A DNA stretch of 35,687 nucleotides from Deltaproteobacteria bacterium (lineage in GTDB: Bacteria > Desulfobacterota > DSM-4660 > Desulfatiglandales > Desulfatiglandaceae), in NCBI GenBank assembly GCA_022340265.1, contig JAJDOH010000317.1, positions 1 to 35,687 of the forward strand, given 5' to 3'. Positions 1 through 7,312 of the stretch are shown piece by piece. How positions within the stretch are numbered: the first letter of the stretch is position 1; every line of letters begins with the position of its first letter. The notes under the pieces are model-generated. The model ran no database searches and had not been told where the DNA came from. It was given only the letters and a program-made list of their open reading frames with translations. The translations under genes were made by a program, and so were the position numbers.

Positions 1-31
1 TGGTAGCCTGCATCAGGTTTCCCGCAATCCA

Positions 32-496
32 TCATATCAAACGAGGAACCACTCTGCGGAGGGCCTCTTTTATTCTATTTTCATAATATCTGGCCAACTT
101 TTCGCTTTTATGGCTTTCGAAGGAATCGGGGGCGTCTGTGACCATGACAAGGGTTTTCAGTGTTACAACACCATCCGGGTTAACATTGGCAGAAAACTGG
201 ATTCGACTGTTGAGCGTTTCAGAGTGGAATTGAAGGTTCCATGGGGTTCCTTCGGTCTTTTCCCTCAACACACCATCGAGCATTTCTCGGGGTTTACAGA
301 CAACGACTCCTTTTTTTTCGTTAGCGTAAGCAACCTCAAACCCCTCATTTCTGACCACCTCGATGATGGCATGCATGACGATTTTCCGACTCTTATCCGT
401 CTCAAAAGTGATGCCTTCAAAGGTGGGTTGCGGCTGTTGACCTGAAGCACAACCGACAAGGAACACACAGGTTATCAAGAATACAATTTTTTTCAT
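32..496 (-). CDS. Small predicted outer-membrane or periplasmic lipoprotein
   Basis: Encodes about 154 residues. The N-terminus is a lipoprotein signal peptide: MKK, a hydrophobic stretch, then the lipobox VGCAS, so the mature protein should start at the lipidated Cys. The rest is a soluble alpha/beta-looking domain with no motif I can name. The start is set at the ATG of MKKIVF because a GGGAGGG ribosome binding site lies about 10 bases upstream; a longer frame reaching 529 would put 11 charged residues in front of the signal peptide. The gene diverges from the DUF2059 gene at 766. Function unknown. The gene call is fairly secure, the role is not. Confidence 0.8.
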   Translation of the reverse strand: MKKIVFLITCVFLVGCASGQQPQPTFEGITFETDKSRKIVMHAIIEVVRNEGFEVAYANEKKGVVVCKPREMLDGVLREKTEGTPWNLQFHSETLNSRIQFSANVNPDGVVTLKTLVMVTDAPDSFESHKSEKLARYYENRIKEALRRVVPRLI

Positions 497-765
497 TTTC
501 AGATGGCCCTCCCTGTCTGTTGTGAGCACAAATCCTTTTCAGAAATCGCGCAATACATCTGCACCTGGCGTTCTCCAGAAACGAAGATCGGCAAATGTTC
601 TTGACTAATGTCTTCGATGCAGACATATTTTGATCTCCCGCATGTGCTTCATGGGAATGCATGCAATTGGCAGAAACCTTTCCCAAAGTAAGCGAAGCTC
701 AGACCGGAGAACAAAAGCATATTGGTCAAAAACCATACCATATCCCTTGAGAGGTGTATATTGTC

Positions 766-1320
766 ATGAAAAAAAATCGAGCTACATTCCGGACCATCTG
801 GTGCACCGTGCTCCTTCTTCTTTTGGCTGCCGGCCCAGTCAAGGCCGAAGTCAAAGCCATCAATCCATCAAAAATCCAAGATATCAAAAAGCTGCTGGAG
901 CTGATCCGCTTGGAGGAAGTGGTCATGCTGACAGCTGAAACAGCACTGGAACGCTTCTTCCCCATTCTCAAAGAAGCGACAGCCCAGAACAATCAGGCTG
1001 TCTCTGAAACCGTCTTTGCCATTGTGAAAACAAGCACCCTGTCCCTTGTCAAACGGCAGATTTCCGCTGAAGGAGGCCTTATGGACAGGGTCGTCCCACT
1101 CTACGACAAGCACTATACGCAGGGTGAAGTACAGAAACTGATTGAATTTTATGAAACGCCCCTGGGCAAGAAAGTATCCGCACTCAGGCCTCAAATTGCA
1201 AAGGAGAGCATGGTGGTGGCCGAGGAATGGATCAATTTTCTTAAACCCCTGCTGGTCCAGGCGTTGGCGAGAAGCCTCGAAAAAGAGGGGTATGTCATTG
1301 TCAAGAAACCGTCCAAATGA
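766..1320 (+). CDS. Secreted DUF2059-family protein
   Basis: Encodes about 184 residues with a cleavable Sec signal peptide (MKKNRA, then a Leu/Ala-rich core ending near AGPVKA). The C-terminal half matches the DUF2059 pattern: a helical segment reading DKHYTQGEVQKLIEFYETP followed by LGKK. The family is periplasmic or exported, helical, and has no established biochemical role. The ATG at 766 is preferred over a GTG at 754 because GAGAGG sits about 11 bases before the ATG and overlaps the GTG. It stands alone between a divergent lipoprotein gene and the TRAP operon, which begins 242 bases downstream behind its own ribosome binding site. Confidence 0.82.
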   Translation: MKKNRATFRTIWCTVLLLLLAAGPVKAEVKAINPSKIQDIKKLLELIRLEEVVMLTAETALERFFPILKEATAQNNQAVSETVFAIVKTSTLSLVKRQISAEGGLMDRVVPLYDKHYTQGEVQKLIEFYETPLGKKVSALRPQIAKESMVVAEEWINFLKPLLVQALARSLEKEGYVIVKKPSK

Positions 1321-1376
1321 AAAGAGCACTTCAGCAACCCAAACGTTGATTCGGCGTAAGTTTTCCAAATCGCTGT

Positions 1377-1405
1377 TTGACAAAAATTGCGATAGTTAGT
1401 ATTCC
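1377..1405 (+). promoter_or_regulatory. Candidate sigma-70 promoter for the TRAP operon
   Basis: A perfect -35 hexamer TTGACA (1377-1382) is followed after 17 bases by TATTCC (1400-1405), which is a poor -10 box. It lies about 160 bases before the dctP start, in the 242-base gap after the DUF2059 gene. The rest of the gap has T-rich runs near 1491-1512 but no convincing operator or hairpin. Weak call resting on the -35 box and spacing. Confidence 0.3.
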
Positions 1406-1562
1406 TAAATCCCCATCGGAACAGCGCTTATGCGTTGCGTTTATTATTAATAGCAGTGAATCGGTTCGTGTTCCATACAAGGAAGGGGGTGATTTTTTTT
1501 AGGGGTCTTTTTGGGAAAGGGTAACACATCAAACAAACAATCAACTTCGGGAGGTTCTACTT

Positions 1563-2615
1563 ATGAAAAAATTTTGGGTTAAAGCATTGTTGTTAGTTAC
1601 TGCGGTGTTGTTTCTTGCCACGCCATGTACGGCAAAGGAAAAAGTGATCAAATGGAAAGTACAGGGATTCGTGCCCGCCGGCATGTTGTACCACGACACA
1701 TTGGTCCGCCTGGCGGATGCCGTAAAGAAGGCAACAAACGGACGTCTGGTCTTCGAAGTCTATCCGGCCGGCTCTCTGGTGCCTCCCTTTGAGGGAATCA
1801 AGGCTGTCAGCGATGGCGTGTACCAGGCAAATTATGGGTATGCCGCCCAATGGGTGGGGAAAATCCCGGTTTCCCCCCTGTTTTGCTCCGTCCCCGGCGG
1901 ATTCAACCCCATGGATATGCAGATGTGGCTCAATGCGGGCGGCGGCAAGGAACTGTGGCAGGAGATGTATGATACCTACGGCTATAACGTGAAGGTTCTT
2001 GTGAGTGATCCCATTCCCATGGAAGATTTCATGTGGGCCAAAAAACCCCTGAAAACCGTGGATGATTTCAAGGGAATAAAAATGCGCATGATGCCTCTCA
2101 TGGGAGATGTGCTGGCAAAACACGGCATGTCCGTGATCTTTGTCCCGGGTGGGGAAATTATGCCCAATCTGCAGAGGGGCGTTCTGGATGCGGCGGAATA
2201 CAGCATTCCCGCCTTCGACAAGACCCTTGGCATCTGGGAGGTCTGCAAATACGTGATGCTCCCGGGCATCCATCAACCCACTTCGCAGTGTGAACTGGTA
2301 ATCAACAAGAAGGCCTGGAATGCCCTGCCTGATGACCTGAAGGCCCAGGTGGAAGCCGCTGTCAACTCCACGAGGCTGAACAACTGGCTCTGGATGGAAG
2401 AGAAAAACATCGAGGCGGTGGACTTTTTGAAGAAAAACGGCGTGACTTTTGTGGATATGGACCCCGAAACGGTGAAGACGTTTACCAAATGGGCACATGA
2501 ATACCTGGATGAACTGGCATCCAAAGATAAGTTTTTCGCTAAGGTCTGGAATTCCCAAAAGGCATTTGGTGAGAAGTGGTACCCGTACCATTCCATCTAC
2601 TATCTTCCCCATTAA
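1563..2615 (+). CDS. dctP: TRAP transporter solute-binding protein, DctP family
   Basis: Encodes 350 residues, the usual size for a DctP-type periplasmic binding protein. It has a Sec signal peptide (MKKFWVKALLLV, cleavage near PCTA). The body shows DctP-family features: YPAGSLVPPFEGIKAVSDG near residue 75, the KIKMRMM-like segment carrying the arginine that usually pairs with a substrate carboxylate, and GGEIMPNLQRGVLDAAEY. It should capture an organic acid and pass it to the DctQ/DctM membrane proteins. GGGAGG precedes the ATG by about 8 bases. It is the first gene of a unit with dctQ, dctM, an acyl-CoA ligase and a hydroxyacyl-CoA dehydrogenase, suggesting a carboxylic acid that is CoA-activated after uptake. 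The substrate cannot be read from sequence. Confidence 0.93.
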   Translation: MKKFWVKALLLVTAVLFLATPCTAKEKVIKWKVQGFVPAGMLYHDTLVRLADAVKKATNGRLVFEVYPAGSLVPPFEGIKAVSDGVYQANYGYAAQWVGKIPVSPLFCSVPGGFNPMDMQMWLNAGGGKELWQEMYDTYGYNVKVLVSDPIPMEDFMWAKKPLKTVDDFKGIKMRMMPLMGDVLAKHGMSVIFVPGGEIMPNLQRGVLDAAEYSIPAFDKTLGIWEVCKYVMLPGIHQPTSQCELVINKKAWNALPDDLKAQVEAAVNSTRLNNWLWMEEKNIEAVDFLKKNGVTFVDMDPETVKTFTKWAHEYLDELASKDKFFAKVWNSQKAFGEKWYPYHSIYYLPH

Positions 2616-2695
2616 TCCGTCACCTAAATTCATAAAGGCAGACTGCTGCCCCGGAAAGCTCGGGCAGTGGTCTTTGCCTTCTGCAAGAGGCCAAC

Positions 2696-3208
2696 ATGGA
2701 AAAATTTTTCCACATCATCGATCGCACAAGCGGTCTTGTGGGCAAGGGCGCCAGCTTTCTGGTGGTGATCCTGGTTATCGCCATCGGCTACGACATCACG
2801 CTGCGGTATTTCTTTAACATCCCCTGCTTTTGGTCGTATGACATGACGATCATGCTCTACGGGAGCTACGCTATTCTGGGAACCGCCTACTGTCATTACC
2901 GCAACGGACATGTGAGAATGGACCTGCTCTATGGCCGTTTATCCCGGAGGGGCAGGGCGATCATGGATATCATCTGCTACATTTTTCTCTTTTTCCCCCT
3001 GTTTACCGTACTGATCTGGAAGTGCGGAAACTATGCGTTCTGGTCGCTCATCAACGGAGAACGGTCATCGGCTAGTGCCTGGAGACCCGTGCTCGGACCG
3101 TTCAACATGGTGATTGTTTTAGGGCTGATCTTGTTTTTCCTCCAGGGGCTGGTGGATTTTCTGAGAAATATCATTTTTGTGGTCAAGGGAGGAAAACATG
3201 AGTCCTGA
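2696..3208 (+). CDS. dctQ: TRAP transporter small permease, DctQ family
   Basis: Encodes 170 residues with four hydrophobic segments, the standard DctQ layout: an N-terminal helix around residues 18-38 containing the family-typical YDITLRYFFNIP, a second around 45-65 and two more in the C-terminal half. DctQ is the small membrane subunit that joins DctM in the secondary transporter driven by a sodium gradient. AAGAGG lies just before the ATG. Its last 11 bases overlap the dctM start, so the two are probably translationally coupled. The gap to dctP is 80 bases. Confidence 0.9.
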   Translation: MEKFFHIIDRTSGLVGKGASFLVVILVIAIGYDITLRYFFNIPCFWSYDMTIMLYGSYAILGTAYCHYRNGHVRMDLLYGRLSRRGRAIMDIICYIFLFFPLFTVLIWKCGNYAFWSLINGERSSASAWRPVLGPFNMVIVLGLILFFLQGLVDFLRNIIFVVKGGKHES

Positions 3209-4514
3209 GCTGACAACCATCCTTATGCTCCTGAGTCTCCTTATCCTGTTGACAGGCTTTCCCATTGCCCTGGGTGTCGGCACCGTAGGGCTGGTATTCG
3301 GGTTACTCACCTCCGGACAGGCTTTTCTTTACATGATGCCCATGCGTGTCATGACGGGAACCCTCTCTGAATACATTTTAGCGGCCGTTCCCCTTTTTAT
3401 TTTTATGGGAACCATGATGCAGACCTCAGGGGTAGCGGAGAGAGCATTCCAGGTGCTTCATAAATGGATGAGCGGACTTAATGGTGGGCTGGCCGTTGCA
3501 ACGGTCGCCCTTGCCATCTTGTTTGCGGCCACCACGGGGGTGGTCGGCGCCTCGGAGACGGCCATAGGACTCCTCGCGGTTCCGGCCATGCTCAACGCCA
3601 ACTACAAACAGTCCCTTGCCAGCGGCTGCGTCTGCGCAGGTGGCACCCTGGGCATCCTCATTCCACCCAGCATCATGCTCATCCTCTATGCCCCCATGGC
3701 CGGGGTATCCGTGATCCAGATGTTTGCGGGGGCTATTATACCTGGAATTCTTCTAGGTATCGTCTACATCGCCTATATTCTGATCCGATGCCTTATCACA
3801 CCGGAATTAGGGCCAAGCCTGCCCCCGGAAGAGAGAATGCCGTTTTTTTCCATGGAATCCTTCATCATGGGGCTCAAATATCTCATTCCCCCCGCCCTTC
3901 TTGTGGCCCTCGTTCTGGGCTCCATTCTGATCGGGGTTGCTTCCCCCACGGAGGCAGGCGCCGTAGGTTCCATAGGCGCCACCATCCTAAGCATGTTGTA
4001 CAAGCAGCTTACCTGGAAGAGATTCAAGGAGAACTGTTTTATGACAATCAGGATTACGTCGATGATTATTTTCATCGCCGTTGCCGCCAACCTTTTTACC
4101 GGCGCTTTTCTTAGCGCGGGGTGCGGTCAGGTAATTACCGATTTTCTCATGTCCCTGGGTTTAGGCAAGTGGGGTATCTTTATTACCATGCTGATGATTA
4201 TCCTTTTTCTCGGCATGTTTATCGACTGGATCGGGATTCTTCTGATTGTCGTACCTATTTTTTCGCCAATACTTTTCAATCTCGGTTTTGATGCCCTCTG
4301 GGTAGGCTTGGTGATCTGTACCAGTCTGCAGATATCATTCCTTTCGCCGCCGTTCGCCTATTCCATTTTTTATTTGAAGGGCCTGGATCTAGGGCTGGAT
4401 TTGATGGAGATGTATAGGGGGATTGTTCCTTTTGTCTTTCTCCAGGTCCTGGTGGTCATCGCCCTTATTCTCTTTCCAGAACTGTGCCTGTGGTTGCCGA
4501 GAGTGCTTATGTAG
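3198..4514 (+). CDS. dctM: TRAP transporter large permease, DctM family
   Basis: Encodes 438 very hydrophobic residues with about 12 membrane segments, the normal DctM size. Family features include the hydrophobic N-terminus with LTGFPIALGVG, the ILAAVPLFIFMGTMM segment, LGILIPPSIMLILYAP and the C-terminal SFLSPPFAYSIFYLKG. It forms the substrate channel of the Na+-coupled TRAP transporter. The ATG at 3198 is chosen over a GTG at 3177 because a strong AGGGAGG lies 5 bases upstream. The start overlaps the dctQ end by 11 bases. The following ligase gene starts 48 bases downstream. Confidence 0.93.
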   Translation: MSPELTTILMLLSLLILLTGFPIALGVGTVGLVFGLLTSGQAFLYMMPMRVMTGTLSEYILAAVPLFIFMGTMMQTSGVAERAFQVLHKWMSGLNGGLAVATVALAILFAATTGVVGASETAIGLLAVPAMLNANYKQSLASGCVCAGGTLGILIPPSIMLILYAPMAGVSVIQMFAGAIIPGILLGIVYIAYILIRCLITPELGPSLPPEERMPFFSMESFIMGLKYLIPPALLVALVLGSILIGVASPTEAGAVGSIGATILSMLYKQLTWKRFKENCFMTIRITSMIIFIAVAANLFTGAFLSAGCGQVITDFLMSLGLGKWGIFITMLMIILFLGMFIDWIGILLIVVPIFSPILFNLGFDALWVGLVICTSLQISFLSPPFAYSIFYLKGLDLGLDLMEMYRGIVPFVFLQVLVVIALILFPELCLWLPRVLM

Positions 4515-4562
4515 CAGGCCATTGATGTTTACGGAAACGAAGTTTCGTGCGAGGTTTTATCT

Positions 4563-6092
4563 ATGAACATCGGAAACCTTTTAAACAGACATGCTCGGTA
4601 TCAACCGGACAAACTGGCACTGGTTTTTGAAGACAGGCGCCTGACCTACAAAGAATACAACCGGAATGTGAACCGTCTGGCAAACGCGCTGCTTGAGATG
4701 GGCATTAAGAAAGGAGACAAAATCTCCACACTGCTGCCCAACTGCATGGAGATCCTTGAAGTCTACTGGGCCGCCGCTAAAATCGGTGCCGTGGCCGTAC
4801 CGCACAGTATGTTGCTGCTGGCCGACGGACTCAAGTCCTTGTTGAACGATTCCGACACATCGACGGTGGTCACCTGTTCCGCCATGGTGGAAACCCTGAA
4901 CCGGATCAGGAAGGATCTCCCCGCCATTTCGGAGGATCGATACCTGCTGATAGATGGTGCTGAGACACCCGGATACCGGGACTATCATGCCCTTACCGCC
5001 GCTGCCAGGGACGCCGACCCCCAGGGTATCGAAATCCATGAGGACGATATCTACAACATCATGTACAGCAGCGGCACCACCGGCGACCCGAAGGGGATTG
5101 TGATCAGCCACAAGATCCGCGTCGCCTATGCCACTTTGTCGGCCTCCATCTTTCGCATGACCCCCGAAAGCATCATGCTCCATTCAGGGGCACTGGTCTT
5201 TAACGGCGCATTTATCACACTTTTGAGCGCCATGTTTCTCGGAAGCACCTTCATCCTCCATCGTCAGTTCGATACGGAAGCTTTCATCGACACCGTCCGG
5301 CGTGAAAAGGTGACCCATGTGATGATGGTGCCGTCCCAGATTGTGGGGGTGCTTCATTCCCCCAACTTCTCCGCCAAAGCCCTCTCGACCCTGGAAATGA
5401 TCTGCTCCGTGGGGGCACCGCTGCATAAGGAACACAAAGAGGAATTGATCAGGCACCTGCCCAACCGGCTTTATGAGCTTTACGGTCTCACCGAAGGGTT
5501 CATGACCATTCTGGATCGGAACGATTATGAAGAAAAGACCGGCTCCGTGGGAGGCCCCACCCCCTTTTTCGATCTTCGCATCGAGGATGACCACAAAAAA
5601 CCGGTTCCCACAGGTCAAGTGGGGGAAATCGTGGGAAAAGGTCCCATACAGATGGTGGAATACTACAAACGCCCCGAAATGACCCGCCAGGCCGTTGTAA
5701 ACGGATGGCTTTACACCGGGGACATGGGGTACGTGGATGAAGACGGTTTTCTTTATCTGGTGGATCGTAAAAAAGACATGATCATTTCCGGCGGCGTCAA
5801 CGTATATCCCAAGGACATCGAAGAGATCATCGTCCAACACCCGGATGTCATGGAGGCCGCTGTTTTCGGCATTCAGGACGAGAAATGGGGTGAAACCCCG
5901 ATCGCGGCCGTCACCCTGTCCAAAACAGCAACGCTCACCCCTGATGAATTGGTTCAATGGACCAACGAACGGGTCAGCGCCAAATTCCAGCGCATTCGCC
6001 GGGCCATTTTGCTGCAAGATTTTCCCAGAAATGCGGCCGGCAAAACCATGAAACGGACCATTCGCGATGATTTTCTCGTGAATAATACATAA
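4563..6092 (+). CDS. AMP-forming acyl-CoA synthetase (acid:CoA ligase)
   Basis: Encodes 509 residues of the ANL adenylating family, which activates a carboxylic acid to its acyl-AMP and then to the CoA thioester. Visible motifs are the P-loop YSSGTTGDPKG (residues 168-178), YGLTEG, the YTGDMGYVDEDGFLYLVDRK segment, the hinge-region ISGGVNVYP and the C-terminal catalytic lysine region NAAGKTMKR. The length suits medium-chain, aryl or alicyclic acid ligases better than the longer acetyl-CoA synthetases. GAGG lies about 9 bases before the ATG. It is downstream of a TRAP transporter and upstream of a 3-hydroxyacyl-CoA dehydrogenase, so it probably activates the imported acid. The exact substrate is not predictable. 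Confidence 0.93.
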   Translation: MNIGNLLNRHARYQPDKLALVFEDRRLTYKEYNRNVNRLANALLEMGIKKGDKISTLLPNCMEILEVYWAAAKIGAVAVPHSMLLLADGLKSLLNDSDTSTVVTCSAMVETLNRIRKDLPAISEDRYLLIDGAETPGYRDYHALTAAARDADPQGIEIHEDDIYNIMYSSGTTGDPKGIVISHKIRVAYATLSASIFRMTPESIMLHSGALVFNGAFITLLSAMFLGSTFILHRQFDTEAFIDTVRREKVTHVMMVPSQIVGVLHSPNFSAKALSTLEMICSVGAPLHKEHKEELIRHLPNRLYELYGLTEGFMTILDRNDYEEKTGSVGGPTPFFDLRIEDDHKKPVPTGQVGEIVGKGPIQMVEYYKRPEMTRQAVVNGWLYTGDMGYVDEDGFLYLVDRKKDMIISGGVNVYPKDIEEIIVQHPDVMEAAVFGIQDEKWGETPIAAVTLSKTATLTPDELVQWTNERVSAKFQRIRRAILLQDFPRNAAGKTMKRTIRDDFLVNNT

Positions 6093-6149
6093 TATTTCAG
6101 GCCATCGACCTACGGCAAAGGCTTGAAACGGAAAAGAGGAGTCAACGCT

Positions 6150-7112
6150 ATGAAACTTGGAGACATCAAAAACATAACGGTTCTGGGATCTGGCATCATG
6201 GGGCACGGCATTGCCCAAAGTTTCTTAATGGGCGGGTACAAGGTGATGCTCTTTGACATTTCGGATGCTATCCTTGCAACCGCCAAAGCGCATGTCAAAA
6301 AGAACCTTGAGCTGTTTTTTAAATCGGGCCTCATCCCAGAGACGGATATCGAAGCCTCCCTCCAGAGGCTCTCCACCACCACGGACCTTGAAAAGGCGGT
6401 TTCAGGGGCTGATTTTATCATCGAAGCGGCCCCCGAGGACATAAATCTCAAACAGGACCTTTTTGAAAAGATCGAATCCTTCGCCAAGGAAAATGCCATC
6501 ATCGCCAGCAACACCTCCTCCCTGACGCTTCAGGCAATTGGGGAAAGGGTCAAAAATAAATCGAGGCTGGTGGTGACCCACTGGTTTAATCCTCCCCATA
6601 TCGTTCCCACCGTTGAAGTGGTGAAAAATGAGGACACCAGCGATGAAACCGTCGCTGTCGCCTATGAATTAATGGAGAAAATCAAAAAATCTCCGGTCAA
6701 AATCAACTGGGAAATCCCGGGGTTCATTGTCAACCGCATCCAGATTGCCATGGTTCGGGAAGTGCTGAACCTTTACCAGAAAGGTGTTGCCAGCGCCGCC
6801 GATATTGACCGTGCCGTCAAGGGAAGCATGGGGTTTCGCCTGGCCAGCATCGGACCGCTCCTCACCATTGATCTGGGAGGCGTAAAACTTTGGCGAAGCG
6901 TCTGTGCCAACCTTCTGCCCAATATCGAAAGCGGAACGGAAGTCCCCGCCGCACTGGAAAACCTGGTTGCGGAGGGACATGACGGCATCAAGAGCGGAAA
7001 AGGATTTTATGACTATACGAACGATTTTTCGAAAGAAGACCTGGATAAAGCCATTGAACAGAGAGATCAGGAATTTTTGAACCGTCTGAAAAATCTCTAT
7101 TTTGAAAAATAG
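6150..7112 (+). CDS. 3-hydroxyacyl-CoA dehydrogenase (NAD-dependent)
   Basis: Encodes about 320 residues. The N-terminal Rossmann fold has VLGSGIMGHGIAQ; the catalytic histidine region reads THWFNPPHIVPTVEVV; the C-terminal helical dimerisation domain follows from IPGFIVNRIQ. This is the single-function PaaH/HbdA-type enzyme that oxidises 3-hydroxyacyl-CoA to 3-oxoacyl-CoA. The ATG at 6150 is chosen because GAGGAG lies about 9 bases upstream; a TTG at 6123 would add nine basic residues without a site. It follows the ligase by 57 bases in the same operon. No hydratase, thiolase or acyl-CoA dehydrogenase is beside it in this window, so the pathway is incomplete here. Confidence 0.92.
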   Translation: MKLGDIKNITVLGSGIMGHGIAQSFLMGGYKVMLFDISDAILATAKAHVKKNLELFFKSGLIPETDIEASLQRLSTTTDLEKAVSGADFIIEAAPEDINLKQDLFEKIESFAKENAIIASNTSSLTLQAIGERVKNKSRLVVTHWFNPPHIVPTVEVVKNEDTSDETVAVAYELMEKIKKSPVKINWEIPGFIVNRIQIAMVREVLNLYQKGVASAADIDRAVKGSMGFRLASIGPLLTIDLGGVKLWRSVCANLLPNIESGTEVPAALENLVAEGHDGIKSGKGFYDYTNDFSKEDLDKAIEQRDQEFLNRLKNLYFEK

Positions 7113-7137
7113 GATTACCCCATAAGGGGACAAAACC

Positions 7138-7212
7138 ATGACACAGGCATCCGAACTGGCTCTCGCCCATCTGAGAGCCCTTTCAACGCCGAAGTGTCAA
7201 CGATTTTTGTGA
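7138..7212 (+). pseudogene. Short reading frame, probably the truncated start of a further operon gene
   Basis: An ATG with AAGGGG about 8 bases upstream opens 25 bases after the hydroxyacyl-CoA dehydrogenase. The frame reads MTQASELALAHLRALSTP and then hits TGA after 24 codons. The first 18 residues read like a real protein N-terminus; the pattern LRALSTP resembles the opening helix of RraA/aldolase-like proteins, which is a guess. The last residues (KCQRFL) do not fit, suggesting a break near 7190. It sits exactly where the plus-strand catabolic unit meets the minus-strand nitrogen cluster. A chance short frame is possible. Confidence 0.4.
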
Positions 7213-7312
7213 TTTGGCTCAAAAGCCACAAAGCACCGATCCTCGTGGTAGCACGCCTTTATCTCACTGCCGTCACCGCCAATATCGTGTGCCTGGGCTT
7301 AGTAGGGTGGGT

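Noticed and set aside
601-631. TTGACT with a TATTTT downstream as a promoter for the DUF2059 gene
   Set aside because: The spacing is 19 bases and the -10 is weak; not distinguishable from chance in this AT-richer gap.
7205-7236. Hairpin between the catabolic unit and glnE considered as a terminator
   Set aside because: The stem is interrupted and no T-run follows on either strand in the right position.
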